This document shows positions 26,571 to 35,907 of a DNA stretch of 36,504 bases, piece by piece. This DNA comes from an uncultured Methanobrevibacter sp. GTDB lineage: Archaea; Methanobacteriota; Methanobacteria; Methanobacteriales; Methanobacteriaceae. How positions within the stretch are numbered: the first letter of the stretch is position 1; each line of letters opens with the position of its first letter. Both the position numbers and the translations under genes were made by a program. Below the pieces are notes generated by a model. It saw only the letters and a program-made list of their open reading frames with translations. It ran no database searches and had not been told where the DNA came from. The stretch is from NCBI GenBank assembly GCA_900318035.1, contig ONJC01000034.1:1-36504 (forward strand), read 5' to 3'.

Positions 26571-29500
26571 AATGGTCATTACACCATTAGGTATATTGAA
26601 TCTGCTGGCAATGTTTAAAACGACAGGAACATTGGAGCCCTTGAATGTGAATTTCATATTTGTACCTCCAAATGTGTCATCACCATCATAATTAACAGTT
26701 ATTGTGGCACCGTCTTTACTAGCAACGGCAAATGAACCTTTGGAATCTGTAGTCTTTTTGCCGGTAATACCGTCAATTGTATATGAAATAGGAGCATTGG
26801 CAATTACATTGCCGTTTACATCTTTCAAGACAAAGGAAATGTTCAAATCATCATTGACAGTAATTTCCCTAAATTCAGTGGATATTGGGGAAACGCCCTT
26901 AGGAACGCTGAAGCTGGTAACGGCATGTGAAGGAGCATAAGTGTCATCACCGTCATAAACTACAACAACCCTGTGGTCACCATCAGACAGATTATCTAAG
27001 TCAATGCTGGCCTTGCCTTTATCTAAAGGAACAGTCATTTCTTTTCCATCCACAATGACTGCTATATTGCCTGTGACATTTTCCATACTGATATCCACAC
27101 GGGAATTATCTACAACTTTAACATCAATCGGAACAGTAATTAATGAATCTCTATTATTTACAGTAATATTTTTTGATGCGGAACCAGAGTAATATTTCTC
27201 ATCACCAGAATAGTTTACATTAATCACCTTATCCCCACTTGTCAAGGATGAAAATGTTGCAGTTGCACTACCGTTTGCAAGTTTTACGCTTTGAGATATA
27301 TCTCCAATTGAAATTATTACATTTCCAGTTGCATCTTTGTTTAAATTAACTTCAACGATTAAATTTTCACCATATTCAATATCATCTGCCAAAATAGTAA
27401 TAGGAGCATTTGTTTTACTTACAACAATTCCCTTACTCGCACTGGTGGAATAATAGTTATCATCACCATCATACCTCACATTGACAGTTTTACTACCTGC
27501 GCTCAAACCGGAAACATCAATACTGGCTTTGCCGTTTTTAATTGGAATTGCTTTGGAAAACTCATCCACAGAAACCAACACATTGCCGGTGGCATCAACA
27601 GGCAAAGTAACCTCAATAGATAAATCTTCACCACATTCAATGTCATTTGCGGAAACAACCACAACCGGAATAATCTTGCTAACAGTAACTGTTTTAGATG
27701 CAGTTGCAGCATCATAAATTGAATTACCATCAAATTTAGCTGTGATTGTATGGCTTCCGGCATTTAAGCCAGCCCATTCTGTTGATGCAATACCGTCAAC
27801 AGCTTTAACTGTCTTGGAAATTTTATCATCAGAAATAATTATGTTTGCGTTAATCTTATCTGAAAGTTCGACTTTAACATTTAAAGATTCACCATAATTA
27901 ATGTTTTCAGCTGAAATTACCATGCTAGGAGTTAATTTATTTACTGTAACAGATGTAGAACATGAAATTGAATTATATTTATTGTCCTCTTTGTATTCTA
28001 CATTTATTGATTTTTTGCCTATGGTCAAACCGGAAATATTAGCAACAGCATTTCCTCTGATAATTTCAACAGTTTGTGATTTTCCGTCAACTTTGACAAC
28101 AACATTACCAGTAGCATCAGTCTGAAGAATAACTCTGACAATTAGATTTTCACCATATTTAATGTCATCTGCTTCAACGGAAATTGTAGAATCAACTTTA
28201 CTAACTGTTACTGATTTGGAAGCTGAAGCTGAGTTATAATTTTTATCCCCACTATAACTAACTTCAACAGTTTGAATTCCTGCACTTAAACCTGAAATAG
28301 TGACATTAGCTGCACCATCAATTAGATTTACAGTTTTTGAGATTTCGCCAACATTAACAATCACATTTCCACTTACATCATTAGGCAAACTGATTATAAC
28401 TTTTAAATCTTCACCAACTTGGATGTCATCGGCTTCAATAGTGATTTCAGGATTAGCCTTTTTAACATTGAATGAAATATATTTTGAATTTACCATATAT
28501 TTTTCATCTGAATATCTGACTTCTGCAGTCTGTTCACCAGCATTCAAACCAGGGATATTAATTGAAACACTGCTTCCGGATACTTTAGATGAATACTGTT
28601 TCTTGTTTATAATGACTGTTACATTTCCTGAAGCATCGTTAGGTAAATTAGAAATACTTACCACAGCTGACTCACCATATGTAATGTCTTTGATAGCTGC
28701 ATTATAATCAATTGCAATCTTACCCACTTCAACATCATTGCTATATTCATCTGCTTCATACTTGTCGTTACCACCATATGAAACAGTGTAATTGTAGGTT
28801 CCTTTAGTCAAACCTGAAATGCTGTAAACCGCTTTGCCCCCATTAACCTTGATTGGAATTTCATCATCATTTATGGAAATATAAACAAATTCATTAGTTA
28901 CATCATCAGGCAGTTCAATTTGGACTGTTAAATTTTCACCAACATCAATATTATCCGCAATCACCTTCATTTTTGCAGATAACTTATTTACTGAAACTCT
29001 TTCATCGGATTTGACCATGTCATATCTGTCATCACCATTGAAATAGACTGCAAAGGAATATTTTCCTGAAGTAAGGTTAGAAATAACTATTCTTGAACTT
29101 CCCTGATTGATTAAGCCCATTTCAGTCAAATCTCCGACAATTTCAATATACCTTACATTGGTATCTGTTGGAAGACCTGAAACCTCGATGATTAAATCCT
29201 CACCAATATTAATCTCATTATCTACAACGACAACCATTTCAGGAGTGATTTTGGAAATTTTAACTAATTTGGATTCTTTCAATGAATTATACCTGTCATC
29301 ACCGGAATAAGTTATAGTAACAGTATAATTTCCATTAGCTAATCTTTGAGGAATAATAATAGTTGCCATACCATTTTTAACGTCTAAACTATTGGTAATG
29401 TCATTAATTTCCACATTAACTTGTCCTTTTGCATCACTAGGCAATCCGGACACATCCACAGTCAAATCATCACCGACATGAATCTCACTATCCACATCAA

Positions 29501-32500
29501 CAACCATTTTAGGAGTGATTTTGCTGATTTTAACAGTTTTTGTCTGACTGATTTCATTATATTTATTGTTACCTAAATAGGTTACATTAACTTGATAAGA
29601 TCCGTCAGCCAATCTTTGAGGAATTGTTATTTTAGCTGCTCCGTTAGCAACACTGGCATTTTTAGATAAACCTGCAACGGATACAGTTACTAATCCTGTT
29701 GCATCATTAGGAAGGCCTGAAACATCCACAACCAAATCATCACCAACACTAATATTGTTAAGTGAAACTGTGAAATCAGGAGCGATTTTTGATACAATGA
29801 CGGAGACCTTTTGTGAATCTGCACTATATTTAGTATCATTTGCATATACCACATCAAAGTTATAGGTTCCATTTCCCAGTCCTGGAACGATAATCTTAGC
29901 ACTGCCTTTGTTAACATTATCCCTATATATCATGCCATTATAGGTTACATAAGCTACACCATTTGCATCATTTGGAAGGCCTGTAACCAGAATTTCAACA
30001 TCCTGACCTACATTGACATCATTGGTGGTTGCATTAAATGAAGTGTGAACATATCCAACGGCCACATGTTTAGGTATTGTCTTCTGATTATAATTTGAAT
30101 CACCGGAATATGTTACATTAAAGTCATATTCTCCTTTTGCCAAACCGTTAATGTTTAATATAACATTGCTTCCATCAACGTTAGCTGAATCTGATTTTCG
30201 TCCAACGCTTACTGAAACAGTTCCTTTTGCATCGCTAGGCAGGTTAGTTATACTAATGTTTAATACTTCACCTACATTTATATTATTAACAGTGACATCC
30301 ATTGAAGGGCCTATTTTACCTACTGTGAATTTTACATTGATTTTTTTAGAAGAGAATCTACTGTCCCCGCTATAAGTAATCTCAGCAGTGTAATTTCCAC
30401 CGTTTAAATCAGAAATTCTAAATGAAGCTTTTCCATCACTAACTTCTGATTCATTGGAATATACATTTCCAATTTTAACAGATATTATGCCTGTAGCCTC
30501 CTTATCCAAATCAACATTAACTATTACGTCTTCACCATATGTTACATTTTTAATATCTGCAGTTAATTTTGGATCTTTTGGTTGGGCATTGTCAATTGCA
30601 ACAATCCTGTTTCCACTAATTGTATAAATTACTCCATTTGAATCCATTACTGGAGAATCTGAAACAGACTGGTTAAGATTTACTTTCCACAACAGATTTC
30701 CTTCAACATCTATTGCATAAAACATTCCACTATCTGATCCTATATATAATTTTTCATCCTGTCCGACCAATAATCTGGATGAAATAGGCTCTTTGAAATC
30801 ATAAATCAATGCTTCATCACCTGTTGAATATTCGAACAATTTACCTTCTCTGTTAATGGAAAATATTTCACCATTTACACCGAAAGACAGGTAATTTCCA
30901 GCAGATCCAGTTATTGAAATATTATATGCCATCTTTCCAGTTACATCATAACTTATTACCTGACCATTGGAAATAATATATACCATATTTCCAAGCCCTA
31001 CGACAGGATTGGAATCGCTAACAACCGGATTATTAAATAATATTGATTTTGAAGATAGATCAATACCCATTAAACTATTTTCAGTTGTCATTATAATCGT
31101 ATTATCATCAACCAATACAGGAGATGAAGTTATACTTAAATTACCAATGTCAATTGAAACTGGTTCAGTGCTTGTTTGCCAAATTTTATACGGAACAACT
31201 ACCATTTTAGTAGATGGATTACCATTATAGTATTCACCTGAAATGTATATATTTGCGTTTTCATCAACTATTGGGGCAAAAACACTTGAACCCTGATAGA
31301 TATTATTGTGATATTGCTCTCCAGTAGTTTGATTGATGAAGTAAAGTTTATCTCCAGATTTTGGAGCTAAAATGACATCACGACCTATGGCAATTCCTGA
31401 AAAATTATTTCCTGCATCCTGTGAGTTGAAAATCCAATTGGTACTACCATCATTAGGATTTATGGAATAAATTCCGTCGGTTGCAACTATATATATTCTG
31501 CCCTCACTGTCTATTGCCATATTGCCTATTATGGTTCCGTCAATGTCCTTAACCCATTTGACATTACCGTTAGCTTCACTTGAATAAGGGGATTTCTCTG
31601 TGTTTTTAACGTCATACCCCTGATTTGGCCATTGAGGAGTATTCCAGTCAGACACTTCAAATGTTTTAGATTTTGAAACTGTCTGATAATTATCTCCATC
31701 ATATCTTGCTGAAACTGTGTATGTTCCAACAGTCAAATCGGAATATGTTAATGTCACCAGACCAGTTAGAGGAATATTTTTTGTTTCTGATCTGATTCCT
31801 GTGATTGTTAATGTTCCACCACATCTTGGAGGCAGCTGAACAGTGACAAGTGCATCCTGACCCAGTTTAATATTTTCAGCGTTAATTGTAAAGTCCAAAT
31901 TAGCCTTTCCAACATTGTAAGTCTCTGTAGCAGTAGCATTTTTATAATTATTGTCACCACTGTAATCGACTTTAATTACCTTATTTGTACCTGCATTAAT
32001 GCCGGAAATGCTTACTGTAGCTTTTCCATTGTTATCCAATTGAGTAGTATTTGTTTTTCCATCTATGGTTACAGTTATGCTTCCTGTTGCATCATTATTC
32101 AAATTAACATTTACAATTGTATCTGCACCATATGTGATGTCCTGTGCAGTAACTGTTATTGTAGCATTGAATTTTCCAACATCAAATGTAATTTCATCTT
32201 CACTTGGTAAATAATAGGAATCTCCGCTATAAACAGCACGAACAACATAATCTCCTCTTTTAATATTAGGAATAGTAAATGTTTGACCAGCATTAACGGT
32301 AGTTTCTTTTACGCCGTTTACATACATATCAACAGTACCTGTTGCCCCATTTGAAAGAGTGATTGTAAACACGGCATCAGAATTTACTTCAAGATTTCCA
32401 TAGGACAGTTCAGTGGTTGAATTATGCTTGTTGACAGCCAAATCCTCAGTTTGAATTGCTGATTCGAATATATTGTTTCCTGAATAGTTTGCCTCAATAG

Positions 32501-35500
32501 TATAGTTTCCAGCAGGCAGGTTAGGAACTGAAAATGATGCTTTTGAATTTGAAACTGTATTGGTTTGAGTAAACTCTCCTACCCTAAGAGTGACGCTGCC
32601 TGTAGCACCTGATGGCAAATTAACCTCAATGTTTGCAACACTTCCAACCAGAATATCATTTGTTGAGATGTTCATTTCAGGAACTGATTTTTTAAATTGG
32701 AAATTAATAGTTGTGCTGATTCCATTGAATGTGCCTGTAAGGGAAGAATTTGAAGGCTGTGTTAATGTAAAATCTGTTGAAGCCATTCCCTTTTCAACGG
32801 TTATCATACTGTCAGGAGAGGTGCCGTTTACAGAAGTCAATGCTAAATCAAAGCTAGGTAATTTAACGCCGTCATAATTTGTTACATTACCCTCATTATC
32901 TATTTGTGTGAAATAAAATTGAACGGGAACTGCTTTATTGAGTTCTATTTCATCACTTAACGAAGTTGCATTTAAGACCAGCCATGTCTGTGCAGGATCC
33001 CAACCGTTTGGCAACATGTTTGATTTAGGAAATACTTTCAGGGCAGGTTTTGTTAGATTTTCGGGAGTGTTTCCCCACCAGTTATTATTGGCCTGCAGTT
33101 TTTGAAGAGAAGTGGTTCCACCACCGTTAATTACAACCCCATTATCATTTTCATAGGAGTTATTGATTAGAATTGAATCCCTTATCACCAAAGTACCTGA
33201 AGCTACATAGATTACAGATGCATATTTGCCGGTATTATGATTATTAATGAATTTAGAAGATTCTATCAGCAAGTTGCTGCTATCTTCCATATATACACAG
33301 GATGTTCTTCCTGAAGAAGAAACAGTATTTTCAATGAAAGTACAGTCAGTGATTGTCGCTTTATTCTTCTTAACATCAATACAACCCTGATAAACAGTAT
33401 TTCTAGTGAATGTCAGGTTTTCAGCTTCAAATTTGTTTGTTTGACTTTTATACATCAATATACTTCTACACATTGAATAAGTTGCAATATTATTATCAAA
33501 TTCTGAAGACTTGATGGAAATTGAATTTGATTTTAGGAATCCGCCATCTTTACAGTTTGAAACTTTTAAGTTTTCTGCTTCGACCATACCGCTCGCTTCA
33601 ATATGAAGTTTATATTCATTATTTTCAAAAATACAACCATCCATGATTAAAAATCCTGAATTTGTCTGAGAAATCAATCTGGTTTTAGAACTTGTTCCGT
33701 ATTTACAGTCCTTGAACAATATATTTTCAAACTTCACATCCCCGCCAGTAATGGTAAACGCATTACCTGTAACTTTAATGGATGCACCGTTTTCTGCAGT
33801 TATTGTCAAGTTATAATCTATTGTTAAGTCTGTTTCAGTAAATGTACCATCCATTATAACAATATTTTCAGTTGCATTTGCAAGTTCAATTGATTTGTTT
33901 AATGTCCTTACAGGTTGGCTTCTGGATAACCCATTATTATTATCATTACCACTACTTTGTGATACATAAATAAATTCTTTTACTTTTCCAGCCAAAACTT
34001 CATTACTTTTACTGTTTGATATAGATGGAACTACATAAACACGGGCAGAATTACCTTTTCCCAAATCAAGTGTAAAAGTACGGCCATTAACTGTGGTCGC
34101 ATATACTCCATCAACATATACATCATACTTTGATTTATCTAAAATGTCTGTATCATATGAAGTTGGATTTTTCAAAGCAGCATCAATATGCAATGTCACT
34201 CTACCTGAAGCATCAGGGTCATCCGCATCGAGTTTGAGTTTTGTAAATACAATTGAATTGTTTTCGAAGTAGTTGTCCCTTACCTCTGCAATGGATCCTG
34301 TAGCTACTCTGACATCCAATACATCTCCTACACGAGTATGGTTAATAAATCGATTACCTATAATCTTAACATCAGGTGAACCATAACTAAGACCACCATT
34401 AATAGCACAAATAGCAGTACCTATAGAAGCACTATTTTTAATGAATGTTGTATTATATACTTCAAGACCACCTTCATCCATAAGGGATATTGCACCACCT
34501 CTACCAGTACCACTAGTAGACAGTTCATCTAAACCCCAACATAAGTTCTCATTATTCTCAAATAGGGAATCTTCTATATGAATGTATGGAGCATGCAAAT
34601 ATTTACAAGCACCTATTGCACCTCCACCATTATTAGTAGTACAGTTATTACCAATAAATCTGGTATTATATATCTGCAGGTAACTATAGGTATATAGTGC
34701 ACCACCGTTCCAACCTGCAAGATTGTCTATAAAATCAGAATCATATATTGTTGTATTAGCACCACCATGGGTGTGAATTGCACCAGCCCACCAGAAAGCA
34801 CTATTCTTATAAAAAGTACTGTTATTGACAACAAGTATACCACAGTTATTAATACAACCAGGTTCAGTTCTTGCATAATTACCTTCAAAGTATGAGTCGG
34901 TAACATTCATACGGGCAAGTACACATGTTTTGGTAGGGTCATCCTTAGGATTGTATACACTTAAACAACCAAAATCAGTAGTACAGTTAACAAAGGTACA
35001 GTTGGTTACGATTGCATCACCAGTCTTAATATGCAATATGGAAGAATGTCCCAAATTGGTGGATATGTTTGTAAAATAACAGTTTTCAAAATAATTAATT
35101 GAATTACCGCCCATCTGAAGGAACACACCATCAGGCTGGTAACGTGTTCCTATCCATTTGAACAGCACATTCTTAACAGTTATTCCAACACCGTTATTAT
35201 CCGGAACCAGCATAGCAGTATATGTGATATTTCCAGGATTAGGTGATGTATCACCGATATATGCTCCTGAAGCTCCAATAATAGTCACATTGTTATTGAA
35301 TAATATCTGATTGGAACTGTCACTAGGATCCATCGGATAATAATTAGTGTTTTCCTTTAATTTCAATACATAATTTTTATCATTAAGGGAAGAATAATAT
35401 TGTAATTCCGCCCAGTTTTCAACCACAATCTCATCTGAAATTTCGCCAACAACAGTATCTTCAGATGCAGATTTCAATAAACCATGATTATAATTTTTCT

Positions 35501-35630
35501 GATTTAAATCAATTGACACATCATCAGTTGTTTGATTAACGTCAATATCATTTGTATTTTCAGCCACAACACTACCAACAGAGAATAATAAAACAAATAG
35601 CATTATGACTAACAGTTTATATTTATCCAA
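26280..35630 (-). CDS. Adhesin-like protein with beta-helices, PQQ-type beta-propeller and about 18 Ig-like domains (3116 aa, frameshifted tail)
   Basis: Residues 1-23 are a signal peptide. Residues about 60-500 are a Cys-rich beta-helix (NCYF, NCTF, GCINNCG). Residues about 552-855 are a DUF1565-type helix (IYVSQSSGNDNNNG to NNNWWGN). Four Big_3-type Ig domains occupy about 981-1325. Residues about 1326-1683 form a beta-propeller of PQQ/BamB-like blades (PQWPNQGYD, KWVKDIDG, YAIDVEGNLLWKVNL). About 13-14 more Ig domains follow, many ending in YSGD..Y, then the C-terminal cassette from about 2913 (ITINGYAVD, RAGRYTMAFYFAG, CVCVDLD). The protein ends in an unrelated IQGICR because of a frame lesion, so the last basic domain is lost. 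The start is TTG at 35630 with GAGGT at 35638-35642 and a 7-nt spacer. A strong BRE/TATA lies upstream, overlapped by an inverted repeat. An adhesive role is inferred. No quinone-enzyme residues were identified in the propeller. Confidence 0.9.
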   Translation of the reverse strand: MDKYKLLVIMLFVLLFSVGSVVAENTNDIDVNQTTDDVSIDLNQKNYNHGLLKSASEDTVVGEISDEIVVENWAELQYYSSLNDKNYVLKLKENTNYYPMDPSDSSNQILFNNNVTIIGASGAYIGDTSPNPGNITYTAMLVPDNNGVGITVKNVLFKWIGTRYQPDGVFLQMGGNSINYFENCYFTNISTNLGHSSILHIKTGDAIVTNCTFVNCTTDFGCLSVYNPKDDPTKTCVLARMNVTDSYFEGNYARTEPGCINNCGILVVNNSTFYKNSAFWWAGAIHTHGGANTTIYDSDFIDNLAGWNGGALYTYSYLQIYNTRFIGNNCTTNNGGGAIGACKYLHAPYIHIEDSLFENNENLCWGLDELSTSGTGRGGAISLMDEGGLEVYNTTFIKNSASIGTAICAINGGLSYGSPDVKIIGNRFINHTRVGDVLDVRVATGSIAEVRDNYFENNSIVFTKLKLDADDPDASGRVTLHIDAALKNPTSYDTDILDKSKYDVYVDGVYATTVNGRTFTLDLGKGNSARVYVVPSISNSKSNEVLAGKVKEFIYVSQSSGNDNNNGLSRSQPVRTLNKSIELANATENIVIMDGTFTETDLTIDYNLTITAENGASIKVTGNAFTITGGDVKFENILFKDCKYGTSSKTRLISQTNSGFLIMDGCIFENNEYKLHIEASGMVEAENLKVSNCKDGGFLKSNSISIKSSEFDNNIATYSMCRSILMYKSQTNKFEAENLTFTRNTVYQGCIDVKKNKATITDCTFIENTVSSSGRTSCVYMEDSSNLLIESSKFINNHNTGKYASVIYVASGTLVIRDSILINNSYENDNGVVINGGGTTSLQKLQANNNWWGNTPENLTKPALKVFPKSNMLPNGWDPAQTWLVLNATSLSDEIELNKAVPVQFYFTQIDNEGNVTNYDGVKLPSFDLALTSVNGTSPDSMITVEKGMASTDFTLTQPSNSSLTGTFNGISTTINFQFKKSVPEMNISTNDILVGSVANIEVNLPSGATGSVTLRVGEFTQTNTVSNSKASFSVPNLPAGNYTIEANYSGNNIFESAIQTEDLAVNKHNSTTELSYGNLEVNSDAVFTITLSNGATGTVDMYVNGVKETTVNAGQTFTIPNIKRGDYVVRAVYSGDSYYLPSEDEITFDVGKFNATITVTAQDITYGADTIVNVNLNNDATGSITVTIDGKTNTTQLDNNGKATVSISGINAGTNKVIKVDYSGDNNYKNATATETYNVGKANLDFTINAENIKLGQDALVTVQLPPRCGGTLTITGIRSETKNIPLTGLVTLTYSDLTVGTYTVSARYDGDNYQTVSKSKTFEVSDWNTPQWPNQGYDVKNTEKSPYSSEANGNVKWVKDIDGTIIGNMAIDSEGRIYIVATDGIYSINPNDGSTNWIFNSQDAGNNFSGIAIGRDVILAPKSGDKLYFINQTTGEQYHNNIYQGSSVFAPIVDENANIYISGEYYNGNPSTKMVVVPYKIWQTSTEPVSIDIGNLSITSSPVLVDDNTIIMTTENSLMGIDLSSKSILFNNPVVSDSNPVVGLGNMVYIISNGQVISYDVTGKMAYNISITGSAGNYLSFGVNGEIFSINREGKLFEYSTGDEALIYDFKEPISSRLLVGQDEKLYIGSDSGMFYAIDVEGNLLWKVNLNQSVSDSPVMDSNGVIYTISGNRIVAIDNAQPKDPKLTADIKNVTYGEDVIVNVDLDKEATGIISVKIGNVYSNESEVSDGKASFRISDLNGGNYTAEITYSGDSRFSSKKINVKFTVGKIGPSMDVTVNNINVGEVLNISITNLPSDAKGTVSVSVGRKSDSANVDGSNVILNINGLAKGEYDFNVTYSGDSNYNQKTIPKHVAVGYVHTSFNATTNDVNVGQDVEILVTGLPNDANGVAYVTYNGMIYRDNVNKGSAKIIVPGLGNGTYNFDVVYANDTKYSADSQKVSVIVSKIAPDFTVSLNNISVGDDLVVDVSGLPNDATGLVTVSVAGLSKNASVANGAAKITIPQRLADGSYQVNVTYLGNNKYNEISQTKTVKISKITPKMVVDVDSEIHVGDDLTVDVSGLPSDAKGQVNVEINDITNSLDVKNGMATIIIPQRLANGNYTVTITYSGDDRYNSLKESKLVKISKITPEMVVVVDNEINIGEDLIIEVSGLPTDTNVRYIEIVGDLTEMGLINQGSSRIVISNLTSGKYSFAVYFNGDDRYDMVKSDERVSVNKLSAKMKVIADNIDVGENLTVQIELPDDVTNEFVYISINDDEIPIKVNGGKAVYSISGLTKGTYNYTVSYGGNDKYEADEYSNDVEVGKIAIDYNAAIKDITYGESAVVSISNLPNDASGNVTVIINKKQYSSKVSGSSVSINIPGLNAGEQTAEVRYSDEKYMVNSKYISFNVKKANPEITIEADDIQVGEDLKVIISLPNDVSGNVIVNVGEISKTVNLIDGAANVTISGLSAGIQTVEVSYSGDKNYNSASASKSVTVSKVDSTISVEADDIKYGENLIVRVILQTDATGNVVVKVDGKSQTVEIIRGNAVANISGLTIGKKSINVEYKEDNKYNSISCSTSVTVNKLTPSMVISAENINYGESLNVKVELSDKINANIIISDDKISKTVKAVDGIASTEWAGLNAGSHTITAKFDGNSIYDAATASKTVTVSKIIPVVVVSANDIECGEDLSIEVTLPVDATGNVLVSVDEFSKAIPIKNGKASIDVSGLSAGSKTVNVRYDGDDNYYSTSASKGIVVSKTNAPITILADDIEYGENLIVEVNLNKDATGNVIISIGDISQSVKLANGSATATFSSLTSGDKVINVNYSGDEKYYSGSASKNITVNNRDSLITVPIDVKVVDNSRVDISMENVTGNIAVIVDGKEMTVPLDKGKASIDLDNLSDGDHRVVVVYDGDDTYAPSHAVTSFSVPKGVSPISTEFREITVNDDLNISFVLKDVNGNVIANAPISYTIDGITGKKTTDSKGSFAVASKDGATITVNYDGDDTFGGTNMKFTFKGSNVPVVLNIASRFNIPNGVMTINGYAVDVKAGEEGIYYSTELLDANGKPIKGVPINFAVNNKIYNRTTNDKGGFDPYKLNMIRAGRYTMAFYFAGNDNYSSTLACVCVDLDDIQGICR
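30585..31655 (-). other. PQQ-type beta-propeller domain inside the 3116-aa adhesin
   Basis: About 355 residues of repeated blades carry signatures such as GRIYIVATDGIYSINPNDG, DKLYFINQTTGEQY, KLFEYSTGD and LYIGSDSGMFYAIDVEGNLLW. The opening WPNQGYD..NT resembles the start of BamB-like and other PQQ-repeat propellers. It is flanked on both sides by Ig-like domains. Confidence 0.8.
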
Positions 35631-35680
35631 TTTTATAACCTCAACAAATAAATTTCTTCATAAGTATTTTTTATAATTCT

Positions 35681-35700
35681 AAGTATATATATTTTTCAAA
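35681..35700 (-). promoter_or_regulatory. BRE/TATA promoter of the 3116-aa gene
   Basis: The minus strand reads TTTGAAAAATATATATACTT. Its TTGAAAAATATAT core (35687-35699) is identical to the tRNA-Leu promoter in this window. Transcription would begin near 35660, giving a leader of about 30 nt with the GAGGT SD site. Confidence 0.6.
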
Positions 35701-35727
35701 TAAACTTGAAAAAAACTTATTTGAAAA
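35693..35727. promoter_or_regulatory. 11-bp inverted repeat overlapping the BRE (candidate operator)
   Basis: TTTTCAAATAA (35693-35703) and TTATTTGAAAA (35717-35727) are perfect inverted arms with a 13-nt spacer. The proximal arm covers the BRE of the 3116-aa gene promoter, so a bound regulator could block TFB. Confidence 0.45.
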
Positions 35728-35870
35728 TTTATAAGATTAATTTTAAACTTAAAAAATTAATAAAACAAATCAATTAAAGAGCAAACACTGAGGATAATCA
35801 ATTAAATTAAAAAAAAAAGGATAAATCTCAGTTAAAAAGAATCATTAAGGATAAATTTGTATAGAATTCT

Positions 35871-35907
35871 AAAAAAAAGAAAAAGTTAGTGAGAATTTAA
35901 TCTCACT
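35871..35907 (-). terminator. Stem-loop plus T-tract terminator of the right-edge adhesin
   Basis: A perfect 7-bp inverted repeat (35888-35894 with 35901-35907, 6-nt loop) touches the TAA stop at 35907-35909. It is followed by TTTT(T)CTTTTTTTT on the transcribed strand (35871-35884). Confidence 0.7.

Noticed and set aside
30585..31655. A separate PQQ-dependent dehydrogenase gene
   Set aside because: The propeller is in the same uninterrupted frame as flanking Ig-like domains. I could identify no cofactor or catalytic residues.
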